A stretch of 64,000 nt of DNA, taken from Gossypium raimondii (lineage: Eukaryota > Streptophyta > Magnoliopsida > Malvales > Malvaceae). This document shows positions 11,829 through 24,659 of the stretch, one piece after another. How positions within the stretch are numbered: position 1 is the stretch's first letter; each line of letters opens with the position of its first letter. Where the stretch lies: the NCBI RefSeq assembly GCF_025698545.1, contig NC_068566.1, forward strand, positions 4,571,362-4,635,361, read 5' to 3'. Made by a program: the position numbers and the translations under genes. Under the pieces are notes generated by a model that ran no database searches, had not been told where the DNA came from, and saw nothing but the letters and a program-made list of their open reading frames with translations.

Positions 11829-14108
11829 ACCAGATTAATCATCAAACAGAATGGGCTCTAACCTATGAGGAACATCCCTTAAAATGCATAAATCATAACC
11901 AGCATTAGAGCCCATGAGCCAAGCAGTTTGCAGCCACATTGCCTTCCCTATACACATGTTCAATTTTAACATTCCATTGACAGTCCAATAATCCCCTGAT
12001 GCTTGAAACAACGGAGCAGCTATTATCATTTTCATCTCAAGAAACACATTTCGAAAACCCTCGTTCCAAACTAACGAGAGACCACCGAACGTAGCCCATA
12101 ACTCTACTTGGAGTGGAAATTAGCCCCCAAACACCTTATAAATCCCAACAACCATCTACCTGTACTATCTCCCGATAAACCACCGGAACCTACACATTGA
12201 GAATTTAATTGGCACGAACCATCCGTATTTAAGTTGACCCATCCTGCAAGTGGTGGTCTTCATTCTTCATGCCTTGAATCTAGCACGCAAGTAGAAGAAT
12301 AAACATGGTTATATTGCTTGAAAATTTTAGCCCAGCTAATACTACACTCAACCGCATCTTCGAACCAACGAGTCTCACTCGAGAAAACCACAACATTACT
12401 TCGTTTCCATAGTCTCCAGCAAAAGAATTCGAAAAGGTTGCTCCAATCCTCCCCGTCCACTTTAAATTATTGATGGGTGTCGAAACTATCAAAAATAATT
12501 CCTACAATAAAATAACTCTAATAGTAGTAAAGAGTGGTAGTAGGGTCGAGTTCACAGGGATTGAATGTTATAATCAACTTACGTGTTTAACTTGTGATCA
12601 GAATTTTTGTCGTGGCAAAAGTCGTGCCCACGACTCCAATGGACCTGCTAAAAAATAAACAAATAAATCAAGGGAGTTTTGAAATGTTTAGAAACTAAAT
12701 AATTGAAACAGCATAAATAATTAATTAATTAAATTGGAAATTAAATTCAGATTTTGTAATCAAGGATAATAAGTCTTAGCCATAGACTCGGTGGACTCCG
12801 GATTTTAGAATTGATCCTTGAAAATTAATTTTCTCCTCCAAACAATAAGTTGGTTATAACAGTTAAGAACGTCCTAACCACCAATTCTTCCTCTCGTAAC
12901 TGGTCCCGGTACGACCTGCAAACCAACACTTACCGATTATCTAACCGAGATACACGTGTTCCTGATTCAAGATTCTGGCAGCCTTGCGCTCTGAAGAACC
13001 CAACTCGAATTAACAGCCTCAACCGTGTGAGTCGTTTAAACCCGATCACTTCTTCCTTGATTTGGTCTTGGAGATTCGAATATAGGAAGACTGACTCGTT
13101 TCTCCAACTGTCAGCAAACACGACTCCAACCCAACGTGTACTTTTTGACTTGAAATCGAGTTAACTTTAAGGAATGAGTTGTTAATCCCGATACTTAAGA
13201 AAAATGTGAATACCAATTAGAAAGATTTTTAGTATGGATACTTATCTCACGATTCCTGACCGGAAAAAACATCGACCTAAAGCTAAGATGGAATTTAGTG
13301 AAAGATGGATTTAATCATGCTTCATAAGTTTTGAAAGGTGATTTGATGATAATGGAGGAAATTGAGAAGGGAAAGGGTTTGAAAGGAAATTAGACAAATT
13401 TTGGTAAAGGACAAAGAAATGGAAATGAAAGTAGCAGGCTACTAACGCGTCAAATTGGAAAGAAAAAAAAAAGAATGATTTTATTTAATTCCAAATGAAT
13501 TCAAATGTAAAATGTAATGTGTCTTTTCTAAGTACATTAAAGCCTTATTTATATACATGGTATTTACTAATTTTGGCTTCAACCACTTTAATATATAATT
13601 AAAATTAAATAAAAATAAAATAAGATTTTTTCTAATTTTGGCTTTTACAAAGTTAAAAGAATCTGATGAGTCCTTGGCTTTTTCTACATTTTTTATTCGG
13701 CTTCACTTTATTGACTGTGTTTCAATTTGGTCCTTTTCTGCTCGTTTTTTACTCATAGCATCCCGATTGCATCCCTGACAAGATTAAAACATAAAAGCAC
13801 TAATTCAGCAAGGATCAATTCAAAAATTAACCGAATTAAACACAAAATGTCATACAAATTAACATGTTATCAATTATTCTTATTAATAATGTTGCTATTG
13901 ATCCAATTACTCGGATTCGGGAAGAAAAATTCCCCATACATATGTTGCAAAATGACTCTCATCCGCATGGTTATCACAATGGGACAGTCGCAAACTACAA
14001 GCGACTCTGTCTCTTTGCTTGCACCACATATACCACATTCTTCAATTTCAGATAAACCCCTTCAAAGCCTTTCTACATTAGTCATTAATCTACCCTTCAC
14101 TAATAACT
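11829..14108 (-). pseudogene. LINE (non-LTR retrotransposon) remnant, zinc-binding and RNase H regions, split by a solo LTR
   Basis: On the minus strand, 14108-13873 encodes a degenerate zf-RVT-type zinc-binding region (CGICGASKETESLVVCDCP frame). Positions 12465-11835 encode the following linker (DWSNLFEFFCWRLWKR) and an RNase H-like domain with NTDGSCQ and later VFLEMKMIIA/LCILRDVPHRLEP-type segments. Stops and frameshifts are frequent. Removing the LTR at 12471-13872 and one copy of its ATTAT duplication makes the two parts run on in family order. The reverse transcriptase part expected beyond 14108 is absent because a decayed gypsy LTR begins there. Confidence 0.75.
12466..13877. mobile_element. 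Solo LTR, 1402 bp (12471-13872), with 5-bp target-site duplication ATTAT
   Basis: The element begins TGATGGGTGTCG at 12471 and ends GTTATCA at 13872, so it has TG..CA ends and a short TGAT/ATCA inverted terminus. It is flanked on both sides by ATTAT (12466-12470 and 13873-13877). The flanks are the two halves of one LINE, which confirms the insertion. The inside is non-coding and includes a GTAGGGTCGAGTTCACAGGGATTG block typical of plant LTRs. No second LTR or internal genes remain, so it is best read as a solo LTR from LTR-LTR recombination; a complete small element is the alternative. Confidence 0.85.
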
Positions 14109-14220
14109 TCTAACACCCCTCACCTGACTCAATCATCGGGTCTGAGCTGCAGGATGCCACAACCATCATCAGAGCAATTATAGACAGTTTTGCAACATTC
14201 AGTCATTCCTACTCGTAACT

Positions 14221-14945
14221 AAGTATCATTCCCATTCAAAGCATGTTACGCAATCATTTTCAAGTCCCACACGAGCTTATAAAATCTCTTTTGCTAACTC
14301 AGGCATGAATTAGGACCAAATTATGACTTCATAATTTCCTCAATGCAATCACATCACCTTATGAAAGCCTTTCCACATCGCGACACCACTTACTGTCAAA
14401 CAAAGTTGCGAAGTCAAAATTTCTTGGTTGCAACGTTGCCCCTATTTTTGACAAAATACACTTTTTTTTTGTACCTATTCAATAATTTTCAACTAAATCA
14501 TATGTTCACATTCAATCATTTACCAATCCTACTTATGCCAAATCATCACAAAACCTAAGTATCATTCCCATTCAAAGTATGTTACACAATCATTTCTGAG
14601 TTCCACACGAGCTTACGAAAGCTCTTTTGCTAACCTGGGCATGAATTAGGACCAAATTATAAAGTTTTAAAAATTTCAATCCGACGTTGCGACTCAATAA
14701 TTTCCTTATCGCGACCACTTCAACTCAGTGAGTTACATCGCAACGTCAAACCTCTCCACATCGCAACGCCGCTTACTGCAGAACGAAGTTGCGATGTTGG
14801 AATTTCTTGGTTGCAACGTTGCCCATGTTCTTGGCAAGGTACAATTTTTTTGTACTTATTCAATAATTTTGAACCAAATCATATCTTCACATTGAATCAA
14901 TTTACCAATTCTACTTATGCCAGATCATGACAAAACCTATTATAA
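14221..14945. repeat. Imperfect tandem duplication, about 336-380 bp
   Basis: Copy 1 runs 14221-14556 and copy 2 runs from 14557 to about 14940. Both start AAGTATCATTCCCATTCAAAG, share CACACGAGCTTA, CATGAATTAGGACCAAATTAT and TTTCTTGGTTGCAACGTTGCCC, and end near ATCA(C/G)(A)ACAAAACCTA. Copy 2 carries extra sequence in the CG-containing middle (14665-14750). Confidence 0.85.
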
Positions 14946-16203
14946 CAAGTTTATAACATTTGAATACAACCATTTAACATGACTTTCAATCCATGTTCAT
15001 CATTTAAACTTAACCAATCCATTTGTTCACCAAAGCATATCAAATATGGCATTCAAGTTTACCACAAGCTTACCTATACATTTCATTTTTGTACACCATG
15101 AACCTATATGACCTTAGTTTGAGCCAAAACAAAACATTCATCAACTATATTTCCAAGCGTAACATTCAAATATATTAATTCCAACTATTCATCAACTTAG
15201 TTACCCTATTTATCATATTTTATAATACTCTACATGCCAAAACATACAAGTTTATATAATCACTCATTCTAGCATGAAACATGATCAATGTCATACATTT
15301 ATTAAGTCACAAGGAAAACATATTACACAAGATGAGCTATGTCACAATTGCCATATAACCAACTATCCGAAATGACCATTTGCACACTAAGGTGCCTCTA
15401 TATACATGCCGCAAAATTTGGACCCAAAAGAGCATAATTCTACTGTCTTTTGATAGTATGTGCTTTATGTTGATCCGGCTTGGCAAGTTTCGCAAGGTGG
15501 CGATCTATAAGAGAAGATAACAACTAGAGTAAGCATTTAGAATGCTTAGCAAATTCAAATGGAAAATACCATACTTACCTTATTTGTTCACAAGCATGTT
15601 AGCTACCTTAATTTGGCACAAGTTTATTTAGAACACAACACTTATAAATATCAACAAGTGAACATAAGTATTCATGTATATTTGATAACATAAGAAACTA
15701 AAAGATACCATTTCATATCATAATCACGTAACTTATCCCAAAGACATATTCTATTGCTAATCCTTAAAAACATATAAGTTTCAAATGGTTCATTTCAATG
15801 CCACAATCCATTTTAATCTATTGATTATATCAAACATACACATAGTTCAATTCAATGACGTGTTCCATTATCAATCTTTAAATTTTCACAAAATACATAT
15901 GATTCATTTCAATAGCATATCAAATTGATTGTTAATCTATATCATCACATTTTCGAGTTTCCAACTTCAGTTTAACATTTTGCCCAATAGAACCCTAGTA
16001 AGCGGACTCAGATACACGAATAAACTACATCACACCAGGTTACTCATCCGAGCTAAAATTACACCACACCAGGACACCGAAGTGCAAAGTCCATAGGCAT
16101 CATGTGCATATTCATATGCCAATACATCCCTCCACTACACCAGGGTATCTATAGAAACATGTAATACTCAATAATCCTCAACAAATGTTAGATCTCGATA
16201 TGA

Positions 16204-16401
16204 TCTGTGGTTAGTAGCGGAGCCAGGGAGTTGGCAGGGGCCATGTCCCCCCTAAAATGAAAAATTTTGATTTAATCCTTTAAAATTTATAAAGATGTAG
16301 ACTATTAAAATGGTAAAATTATATTTTTACTATCGTAAAAATTATATACAAATTAATTCCAGCCTCCCAAAAAATTTTTTGGCTCCGCCACTGTCTGTGA
16401 T
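16204..16401. mobile_element. hAT-type MITE, 182 bp (16212-16393), with 8-bp target-site duplication
   Basis: The terminal inverted repeats are TAGTAGCGGAGCCA at the left and, reverse-complemented, CAGTGGCGGAGCCA at the right (12 of 14 match). The flanks are TCTGTGGT (16204-16211) and TCTGTGAT (16394-16401), an 8-bp duplication with one mismatch. TIRs starting CAGTGGCGGAGCCA and 8-bp duplications are characteristic of hAT elements. It is non-coding. Confidence 0.8.
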
Positions 16402-16630
16402 AATTTCCGTATAATCACATATCTCGTACCAGCGCACATAAGACCCTATTGACATGCCAATAATATCCTAACTAAGTTCACATATTTCCATATCATTATT
16501 GTAATTTTTCACATTTTTCATTTTTGTTTTTAATCACACCAACCCAATTCGACTACGTAATGCATGCTGAGCAGACATAATCATTTGTATTCCAATTCAA
16601 CCCAAATTTATTTCTATTATGCTTCGGCTT

Positions 16631-17639
16631 TTGAATTGATTGATAATTATTTATAAGTATCTAATAATATTATGTTCGTCTAATTTTAAAAAATTTAAAA
16701 TTCTAATATTATATTTATGTTGGTTAAATATGAGCTAAAACAAGTAATTAAAAGGATCGTAGGCACTTAAATTCCATTTATATGAAGATTGAAGAAGGTT
16801 TAATTATCTGAAATCTAAAATTTGAAATTTTGATCCACAAGTTTTTTTCACCTTGAAGGAAAAAATCTTCTTGAAATTGAAGAAACCAATCGTACAAAAT
16901 TGAGATTCCATTTTACTCACCAACTTTAAACACGTTGGATGACCCTAGCGAGCAGTATTTAGATTTACGCATGCCTTTAGAATATATATTATTCGTCTTG
17001 TCCTAGTACAATAGATGTAGAAAAAAAGATTCTTAGGTATTTGTTTCCTTGATTTTGATATGCTAACAACCGACCTCCACTTTGTAAATAATTTTGATTT
17101 TTTTATATTTACTAATGTACTTATAAATTATAAAGTGTTATGGAGTAATTTGTATTAGAATTTTGATGGTATTTTGTCTTTATCTATTTAAGAAATAGAT
17201 AAATTAGTCATTAGATATTGAATTAATGAGCAAACGAGTTTTCTATTAAAAATTTCATCAATTTTTACTATTAAAAATAGATGAGGTTATTCTATCATCC
17301 ACATCTTTTTTTAACAGTAGAAATGGATGAAAATTTTAACAGTAGAAAATGAACTGATAGTTGCTAAGTGGCACTCATCAGTGTCAACTGCAAACTGCTA
17401 CTAAGGTAGTTTTAATACTTGCCTTATTTGGTTTGGTAATTTAATGAATAAAATTTTTGGATTTGCTTATTTGTTGTTTATTTAAGATACTATGATTCAC
17501 TTATAAAAAACATGGAAGATCCTATGTAGTTGTTTTGGAAATCAAATCTTCGATTAATTGTATTGTAACTGTAATAGCTACTTTTAACAAGTTATTTTGT
17601 ACTCAATTAGATTCTATGTTAGCAAGCCAAATTGAATAT
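16631..17639. other. AT-rich intergenic DNA, nothing recognised
   Basis: No coding or structural feature that I can support. A GAAATGGATGAAAATTTT-type word near 17320 recalls MITE interiors but no termini were found. Confidence 0.5.
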
Positions 17640-18040
17640 ATATCGTAAGGTTTGTCTATGTTTTGAAAAGAGAGCTTATTGAGAGCACTTAAACCTATTC
17701 ATTGAGGAACTATTTTTGTGAGAGTGTAAAGGTTGTATTGTAAACATTGTTGAGAGTATTTACTGCCCAAGTTCTCAGGGAGGCAATTTGGAGGTGAGAG
17801 TTCTAGTATTTAGGTACAATGGTGAAGCCTCTATAGTTGTAGAGTAATAGAGTGCGAGTCACTTGTTGCATTGTTGACTAAAGATACTGGGATTTCTCAC
17901 TGAGTTAGACTCCGCAAACATAGGAAAATCGAATTGCATAAACAAATCCTCAGTATTACTTGTTATTTTATTTGCACAGTTTTGTAGTGTCAAGTGGTAA
18001 TGACCACTATAATCTAGCACTTTCATTGCGTTTGTCATGT
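17640..18040 (+). mobile_element. Copia-type LTR fragment
   Basis: The stretch with GAGAGTGTAAAGGTTGTATTGTAA, then ACTGAGTTAGACTCCGCAAACATAGG, then AACAAATCCTCAGTATTACTTG is laid out like the transcribed 3' part of plant Ty1/copia LTRs (termination-like motif, then a 'cgcaaacgtagg' block). Boundaries, a primer-binding site and coding sequence are not seen. The family call is from memory of similar LTRs. Confidence 0.45.
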
Positions 18041-19289
18041 TAAGCAAATAAACAACTTAAAATAGAAACATAAATGTATATATTCTCAATATAGATTTAT
18101 TCTAGTGAATTAGTAAAAATTAAGTTAATTATTGAATTAGTTATTCGGTTTGACATTTGTATGATTTTTTTACTTCAATATATATAAATGTTTGCCTTAA
18201 TTTTAATATTTAAAATTTTATCAAGTTATTAAAATAAATAATATTTTATAAGTTGATATAAACTACAAGTGGAAAAATAACTTGAATTTAGGAATGACAT
18301 AGGGTCAAATATTTTCAATTTCTTTAATTATTCCATAATATTTAAATACACAAAATAAATCACTTATATATAATATTCGAATCCACTATTCATATTGCTA
18401 CTCAAATCCAATGAGTTCAAACATGATTTTTTTTTGAAAATTGAGTTTTGGGATGAGGCAGATTTTTTTTTTTGAGTTATTCTGATTAAATAAATAAGTA
18501 TAGTTTGAATTAGGTTAACAGTTTATTATGAAAAAAATAGTTAAAATGAAAGAAATAAAAGGTAGTATAAAGTTGAAGCAGACAAGAGGAAGCCCACATA
18601 GGAGAGTAGAGTTGAAAAAAAGGGACTAAAAGGTTAAACCAAGATTCCAAAACTAGTAGAGTAGACCAACCCAAATGAAGAAAATTGGCCATCCCACCTT
18701 CATTTTCAAACATGTGATCAATTTTAGTTCTTGCCATAGAAACCAACTTCTTTTTTCATTTTCATAAAAAAAAAAACTAATATAATATATATTAGATTAT
18801 GGTATTCTCACAATGTCGGCGAAACAATTATGTAATAAATTTATAATAAAATTAATATAAAATTAGTTAAAATTGTAATGTAGAAGGTCAGGATGTTTTA
18901 GGTTTAAATACTTTTCTATAAATATTTTTAGATTTTATAAAATAAATATAAAATAAAAATACTCTAAAAATAGTTGTTTTGAATAAATTTTAATAAATTC
19001 ATAATTAACTTAAGACTCGATTGATTGACTAATAACATCAACTCAATCAAAATTTTAAATTTTAAAATAGTTTCCTTTTGTCCCCTTTATTGCCTCTTCG
19101 CATTTAATGAGTTTTGTTTTCTTTACCTATAAATAAAAATATTAAAGTTCACAAAATATAAGATTGACACTTAAAAAGCCACATCAAAAACTTGCCTTTT
19201 AACATTATATATTTATATTATTTATATATTATATAAATTTACTAAAATATTTGGTTAAATAAAATTACTTAATAAATTTCTATTAAAAG
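18041..19289. other. AT-rich intergenic DNA, nothing recognised
   Basis: No gene, RNA gene or well-formed repeat is visible. Poly-T runs occur at 18428 and 18464. Confidence 0.5.
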
Positions 19290-19424
19290 ACACTATCCAT
19301 ACAAAGAACCTACAACCAAGAAAGAGCGTCCTGGATCGCAAAAGCCTCAGCCAACTTAGGCTCTAAGTTGGCTCAGTGATGACTCATAAGGCTCTTATCA
19401 AGAACACCATTAGAATCCCTCACT

Positions 19425-20218
19425 ACAACTGTAACACCCCTAACTCGTATCCATCGCCGGAATAGGGTTACGGGGCATTACCAAAGTTTACAGATCAAAT
19501 AAACAAACATTTCATATCATATACATTTATGTCAGAAACCAATCGAAATTAAACATATTGTCCCGTATACAAGCCCTCGGGGCCCAAAATATGTGTTAGA
19601 AACAAGTCGGGACTAGACCTGGTACTCAAAGAATTTTTCAGAAAACATTGAAATTTTTCAAAACTGTAAGGGGTCACATGGCCGTGTGGCCAGACCTGTG
19701 ATTCACACGGCCAAGAGACACGCCCGTGTCTTAAGTCGTGTGGACATTCGAAATAGGGACACACGACCGTGTCTCAGCCCGTGTCTGTGCCCGTGTAACT
19801 CTCTGACTTGGCCGTGTGAGCATACTGACTTGCATTCTTAAGAAGATACAAGGGACACGTTGCCGTGTCACTTGGCCGTGTGACATGCGGCTGAGACACA
19901 CGCCCGTGTCTCTACCCATGTGGACGAAAATAGGTCATTTTCCAAGCCAAATTTCACACCCAATTTGACACTAACCTAAACTTATCATATTGCACATCAA
20001 CAAGCCATAACAAGGCATTCAAAACAAGCTAAAATCAAGTCTTAAATACGTATTATCACAACATACAACCAATATGCCCTTAGGCACCTCAAATGACAAC
20101 TTAAAAAAAAAAACATATCAACCAAGTAATCAAATTTACCTAAATAACCAAATACATATATGCATAATCTCAAATGGTACCAAATATACCATTCTAACAA
20201 ACATCAATATGATAAAAC

Positions 20219-20272
<54 letters not shown>

Positions 20273-22265
20273 AAACACAAGTCATTTAAGTGGCTAATCT
20301 CAACAAAACAATTATATGCCAACATTGGTCAAATTAACCTATACATGTCATTATAACTGATATTAATTTACCGAAAGTACCCAAAAGAGCTGATGGATAG
20401 TGTGAAATAGCTCAACAAGCTTCCAACCCTAATGAGCTTCCGAATTACTATAAAACACGAAAATTAACAAAGAGTAAGCATTTAAGCTTAGTAAGTTTGT
20501 GTAACAAAGAAATTAAGTTACCATTTAATCACATTTAAGGTAAGCATACAAAACATATCCAAACCAATTTGGCCAAAAGCCTAAACACATATCCTCAACA
20601 TGTTAGCCATGTAAAACACATATAATATCCAATAAACAAGGATGAACATAACCACTAAGCAAGTTTTATATACATGTATCATCCATTTCATGTTTTAATA
20701 TATCATGTAATATCATTTCCATGTATTTCATGTATTTACTTGTACTAGTTCGTATTGAACTCTTATAAACTCGTAACAAAACTATGCTCGTTGAACCATT
20801 TAGAATATCATTGGATACGAGGGTAGGACACACGAGGTGTACTGAACTGTAATCTGTCAATTCATATACATGTATGCTCATTCGAGCTATGAATTGGTAT
20901 GTTCTCACGAGCTGTGAATCAGTAATCTTATACAAGCTAAGAATCAGTAAGCTCTCACAAGCTATAAATCGATAAGCTCATACGAGCTGAGAATCGGTAA
21001 GCTCTCATGAGTTGTAGTGGGTCCGCAACATATGCAGGGCCTTAACCAAATCGGTAACCCTAATAACATGTCATTTGTATCCTATGAATTTCTAATATTC
21101 AAACGGGACTCAGTAATTGTCGAATATGCGATCAGTATTTATACATGGAAATTATACAAATCACACACATATAATTCAATTTAAAACATATAAATTTACA
21201 ATTTAATTAAACGAATTTACCTCGATAAGTGTACGTAGATACGGAGGCAACTAATCTGATATTTTCTTTTTGCCTCGATCTAACTCTGTACGAGGTCTGA
21301 CAGGATCTATACGAATGAATTTAACTCATTTCAATATAATTCTCATTCAATTTAATCTAACATTAAATTTTGGCAAAATTATCATTTTTCCCTGTACTTT
21401 TAATTCCTTTGTAATTTAGTCCCTAGGCTTACAAATGAATTTCATGCAATTTAATCCTTACTCAAGCCTAGGCAATTTTTATACATATTAATAGAAGCCC
21501 ATATATTTCACAAATTTCACAAATTTCACAAATTTTACCATAAATTTATCACCTTTTTCAATTTAGCCACTAATTGATTATTTCACCAAAAATCTCTTTA
21601 CAAAAGTTGTTTATCTAACAACAACCATTCATTTGTATCATCAAACTTCAAAACTCAAGTATGTTCATCAATAGCAAAACCTTAATACTTTAACAGTTTT
21701 GCAAATTAATCCCCGGGCTAGCTAGATTAAGTTACAACGATCCCGAAAATATAGAAATCATCAAAAACAGAACAAAAATACATACCTAATTGAGCAAAAT
21801 AAGCTTGACTAAATTCAAGCTTCCATGGCTAGGTTTTCTTTCTCTCTTTTTTCTTTTTTTTGATGGAAGATGATGATAATAGTTGATTTTATTTTATTTA
21901 TCATAACTTTAATCACTAATTTCCAAAATTAACCTTAATAACTCATTTAATTTCCAATTGTGACTACTCATGCTTATCCACTAACAACTTTAATGGCTAA
22001 TTACTATATAAGGACCTCCAATTTAAAATTCTATAGCTTTTAATACATTTAGCTATTAGAACTCAACTTTTGCACTTTACGCAATTTAGTCCCTTTTATC
22101 AAATTAAGTATATAAGCGGTAAAATTTCTTAACAAAATTTTTATATGGTATTTCTATCATACTGTAGACCATAAAATAATAATAATAAAATAAATTTTCC
22201 AACTTCAAAATTGTGGTCCCGAAACTACTGTTTTGATTTTAATAAAAACGGGTTGTTACAACAAC
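19425..22265 (-). mobile_element. Solo gypsy LTR, 2831 bp (19430-22260), with target-site duplication ACAAC
   Basis: It starts TGTAACACCCCTAACTCG and ends CGGGTTGTTACA, flanked by ACAAC at 19425-19429 and 22261-22265. Reverse-complemented it begins TGTAACAACCCGTTTTTA, followed by the GGGACCACAA and TATGGTCTAC blocks seen at the start of the LTRs of the element at 22752-31735. It also shares the ACACGG/CCGTGT cluster (19680-19920) and the CTC(A/T)CGAGCT tandem words (20880-21015). It is therefore the same family in the opposite orientation. No internal region remains. It lies inside a LINE RNase H fragment. Confidence 0.9.
20222..20270. repeat. (AT)n microsatellite, 49 bp
   Basis: An uninterrupted AT dinucleotide run inside the solo LTR. 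Confidence 0.98.
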
Positions 22266-22440
22266 TACAAAACTAGTTGATTGGTCCACCCCAAAGCTTG
22301 TTGCATCTATCGTCAATGCTCAGATGACCAACATCACCTTATACTTTATCGAACACCGATCTTACACTTAACCAGTCCTGCAAATGAGTTATGCCAAAAG
22401 ATAAAATGGTAGTCTTCGACACAGATTCATTCTTTCAGCA

Positions 22441-22746
22441 AAACCTATTTTGACAAAACCTAATGCTGCATAACATCATTAACACCTATATATTTCTATT
22501 AGTTAAATTATATTTTATAATACTTGATTCTAACTATAATAGATTCAGATCCTTAAAAAGAGTGTAATAATATATGTTGATACACAATATCAATGGAGCT
22601 CAAGATGAAGAGAAAAATGGTATCCTAATCAAAGAGTAGAGAGAAAAAGAATCATAAAAAATGGGGTGTTTTTAGTACCGTCCCCAGATTGTAAAGATAT
22701 GCTCCTTTTTAATATTTGGATTATGAATATACCTGATTGGATCCCA
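22441..22746. other. Short spacer between nested elements
   Basis: About 300 bp of AT-rich DNA between the LINE fragment and the full gypsy element. No feature recognised. Confidence 0.4.
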
Positions 22747-22751
22747 GATTA

Positions 22752-24526
22752 TGTAACAGCCCGTTTTTAGTAAAATTGGAACAGTGATTTTGGGACCACA
22801 AATTTGAGTCCGAAAGGAAAATTATTTTAATATTATTTTATGGTCTACATTATGATAGAAATATCGTATGAAATTTCGTTAAGAAAATTTTACTGATTAT
22901 ATGTCTAATTTGATAAAAAAAAAGACCAAATTGCATAAAGTGTAAAAATTGAATTCTAGTAGCTAAAGGGATCAAATAGCTATGGAATTCAAAATTTGAG
23001 GTCCTTATATGGCAAATAGATCATTTAATGGAGTTAGTAGATAAGTATGATGATTCATCATTGAAAATTTAAGAAAAGAAAACGATTAAATTAGAAAATG
23101 ATAAAATAAATATGATAAATTAATTAAATACTAAAATATCATCATTTTCATCATCTTTCCACAATAAAAAGATGGAAACCCTAGCCATGAAAACCTAAGT
23201 TCAAGCAAACTTATTTGGCTTAATTAGGTAAGCATTCTTGTCCAGTTTTTAATAATTTTATATTTCCAAGATCGTAATAACTTAATCTAGCTATCTCGGG
23301 GATTAATTTGTAAAGTTATCAAAGCATTAGGGTTTTTTCATGGATTAATATGCATGAATTATGATGTTTTATGGTAGAAAATGAAAAGTTGTTGATAGAT
23401 AAACAACTTTTGTAAAGTGAATTTTGATGAAATTATGATTTAGGCACTAAATTGAAAAGATGTAAAATTCATGGAAAAATTGTAAATTTTATGAAATACA
23501 TGGGCTGCTATGTTACATGTAAAATTGGCTATGCTTGGAATAAGGATTAAATTACATGAATTTTATTTTCCAAGCCTCGGGACGAAATTGTAATTAATCA
23601 AAAGTATAAGAGCAAAATGGTAATTTTTCCTAGGATGTGAATTGGATTGAATTGAATATGAATTGTATTAAATTGAGCTAAATTTACTCGTATAGATCTG
23701 GATAGACCAAATATAGAGTTAGATCACGGAAAAGAAAAAGTATCGGATTAGTAGATCTTGTGTACACAAACACTTGTCGAGGTAAGTTCGTGTAACTAAA
23801 TTGTATAATTATATTTTGAATTGAATGTTATGTATGTGTATTGTGTAATTGACATGTATGAAAATCAGTCACTCTACAAATATTAAGTCTCGTTTGAATA
23901 AATGAAATTTGATTGATGCGGGGTTTCTGAATTGGCTGTGGTCTTGCATATGTTGCAGACATAGGCATGTTGTTTTGCCATGTGTCCCTTGCATCTTCAA
24001 AATTTCAAAATAGAATACTCAGGTATTTTCACATTGCCTAGCACATGGGTGTGTGACTTGGCTATGTGACCCCTGCACCTATTTAATGTAAGTTAGTATG
24101 CTCACATGGCCTAGCACACGGGCATGTAGCTTGGCTGTGTGACCCAAGTCAGTGAGCACCCTAATTTGGACACTGGCTGGGACATGGTCGGGTGTCCCTA
24201 TTTTGAATGCCCACACTGCCTGAGACACGGGTGTGTCTCTTGACCGTGTGAGACACATGGCCTATCCACACGAGCATGTGTCCCCTACACCTTGAAAATT
24301 TTTGAAATTTTGCAAAAAACAAATTCTCTGAGTACCAAGTTTAGTCCTGACTTGTTTCTAATACATATTTTGGGCCTCGAGGGCTCATATAAGGGACATT
24401 ATGATTGAATATGATTGATTTCTAATATAAATGTTAAATGGTATGAAATATCTGTATTTGATCTATAAATTATGGTAATGCTCTGTAACCCTGTTCTGGG
24501 GACGAATATAGGTTAGGGGTGTTATA
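22752..24526 (+). repeat. 5' LTR of the gypsy element (1775 bp, internally deleted)
   Basis: It begins TGTAACAGCCCGTTTTTAG and ends GGTTAGGGGTGTTATA (last CA mutated to TA). It aligns with the 3' LTR over both outer parts, but sequence matching about 29908-31183 of the 3' LTR is missing near 23961. Confidence 0.92.
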
Positions 24527-24531
24527 TTTAT

Positions 24532-24543
24532 TGGTATCAAAGC
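24532..24543 (+). other. Primer-binding site (initiator tRNA-Met type)
   Basis: TGGTATCAAAGC, five bases after the LTR end, differs at one base from TGGTATCAGAGC, the usual complement of the plant initiator tRNA-Met 3' end. Confidence 0.85.
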
Positions 24544-24659
24544 CACAGTTTAGTCGATTCTCAGACTAACGTAGTATGTATGAGTCTAGTTATACATGTT
24601 ATTATATAACCTATGATAGTGTGATATCTCCTAACCATTTTAAAACATGTTTTTCATAT

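Larger units (their letters stand above)
14109..16630 (-). mobile_element. Decayed gypsy-type LTR, minus orientation
   Basis: It begins with TAACACCCCTCACC near 14111, the reverse complement of an LTR 3' end, and shares its TAACACCCCTCACC...GGATGC(C/T)ACA block with the plus-oriented LTR ending at 55475. Further matches are GGACTCAGATACAC (16000s) with the reverse complement of 54178-54192, and the cluster of words like CGCAACGTCAAA and GTTGCAACGTTGCC also found (other strand) near 55120-55240. No coding region is seen. The right boundary is not fixed; 16630 is an estimate. A tandem duplication and a hAT-type MITE lie inside. Confidence 0.6.
19290..22440 (-). pseudogene. LINE RNase H fragment split by a solo LTR
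   Basis: Read on the minus strand, 22440-22261 ends in a GVDQSTSFVV frame. It continues, after the LTR and one ACAAC copy are removed, at 19429-19310 with VRDSNGVLDKSLMSHH, a stop, and ANLEPKLAEAFAIQDAL. This is the pattern of the RNase H domain of plant LINEs (VxRDSxGxL...EAEAxAIxxxL). Only this segment survives and it contains stops. Confidence 0.65.

Noticed and set aside
12850-13164. 104-codon open frame in the solo LTR
   Set aside because: It lies wholly inside the LTR, overlaps an open frame on the other strand and resembles no protein.
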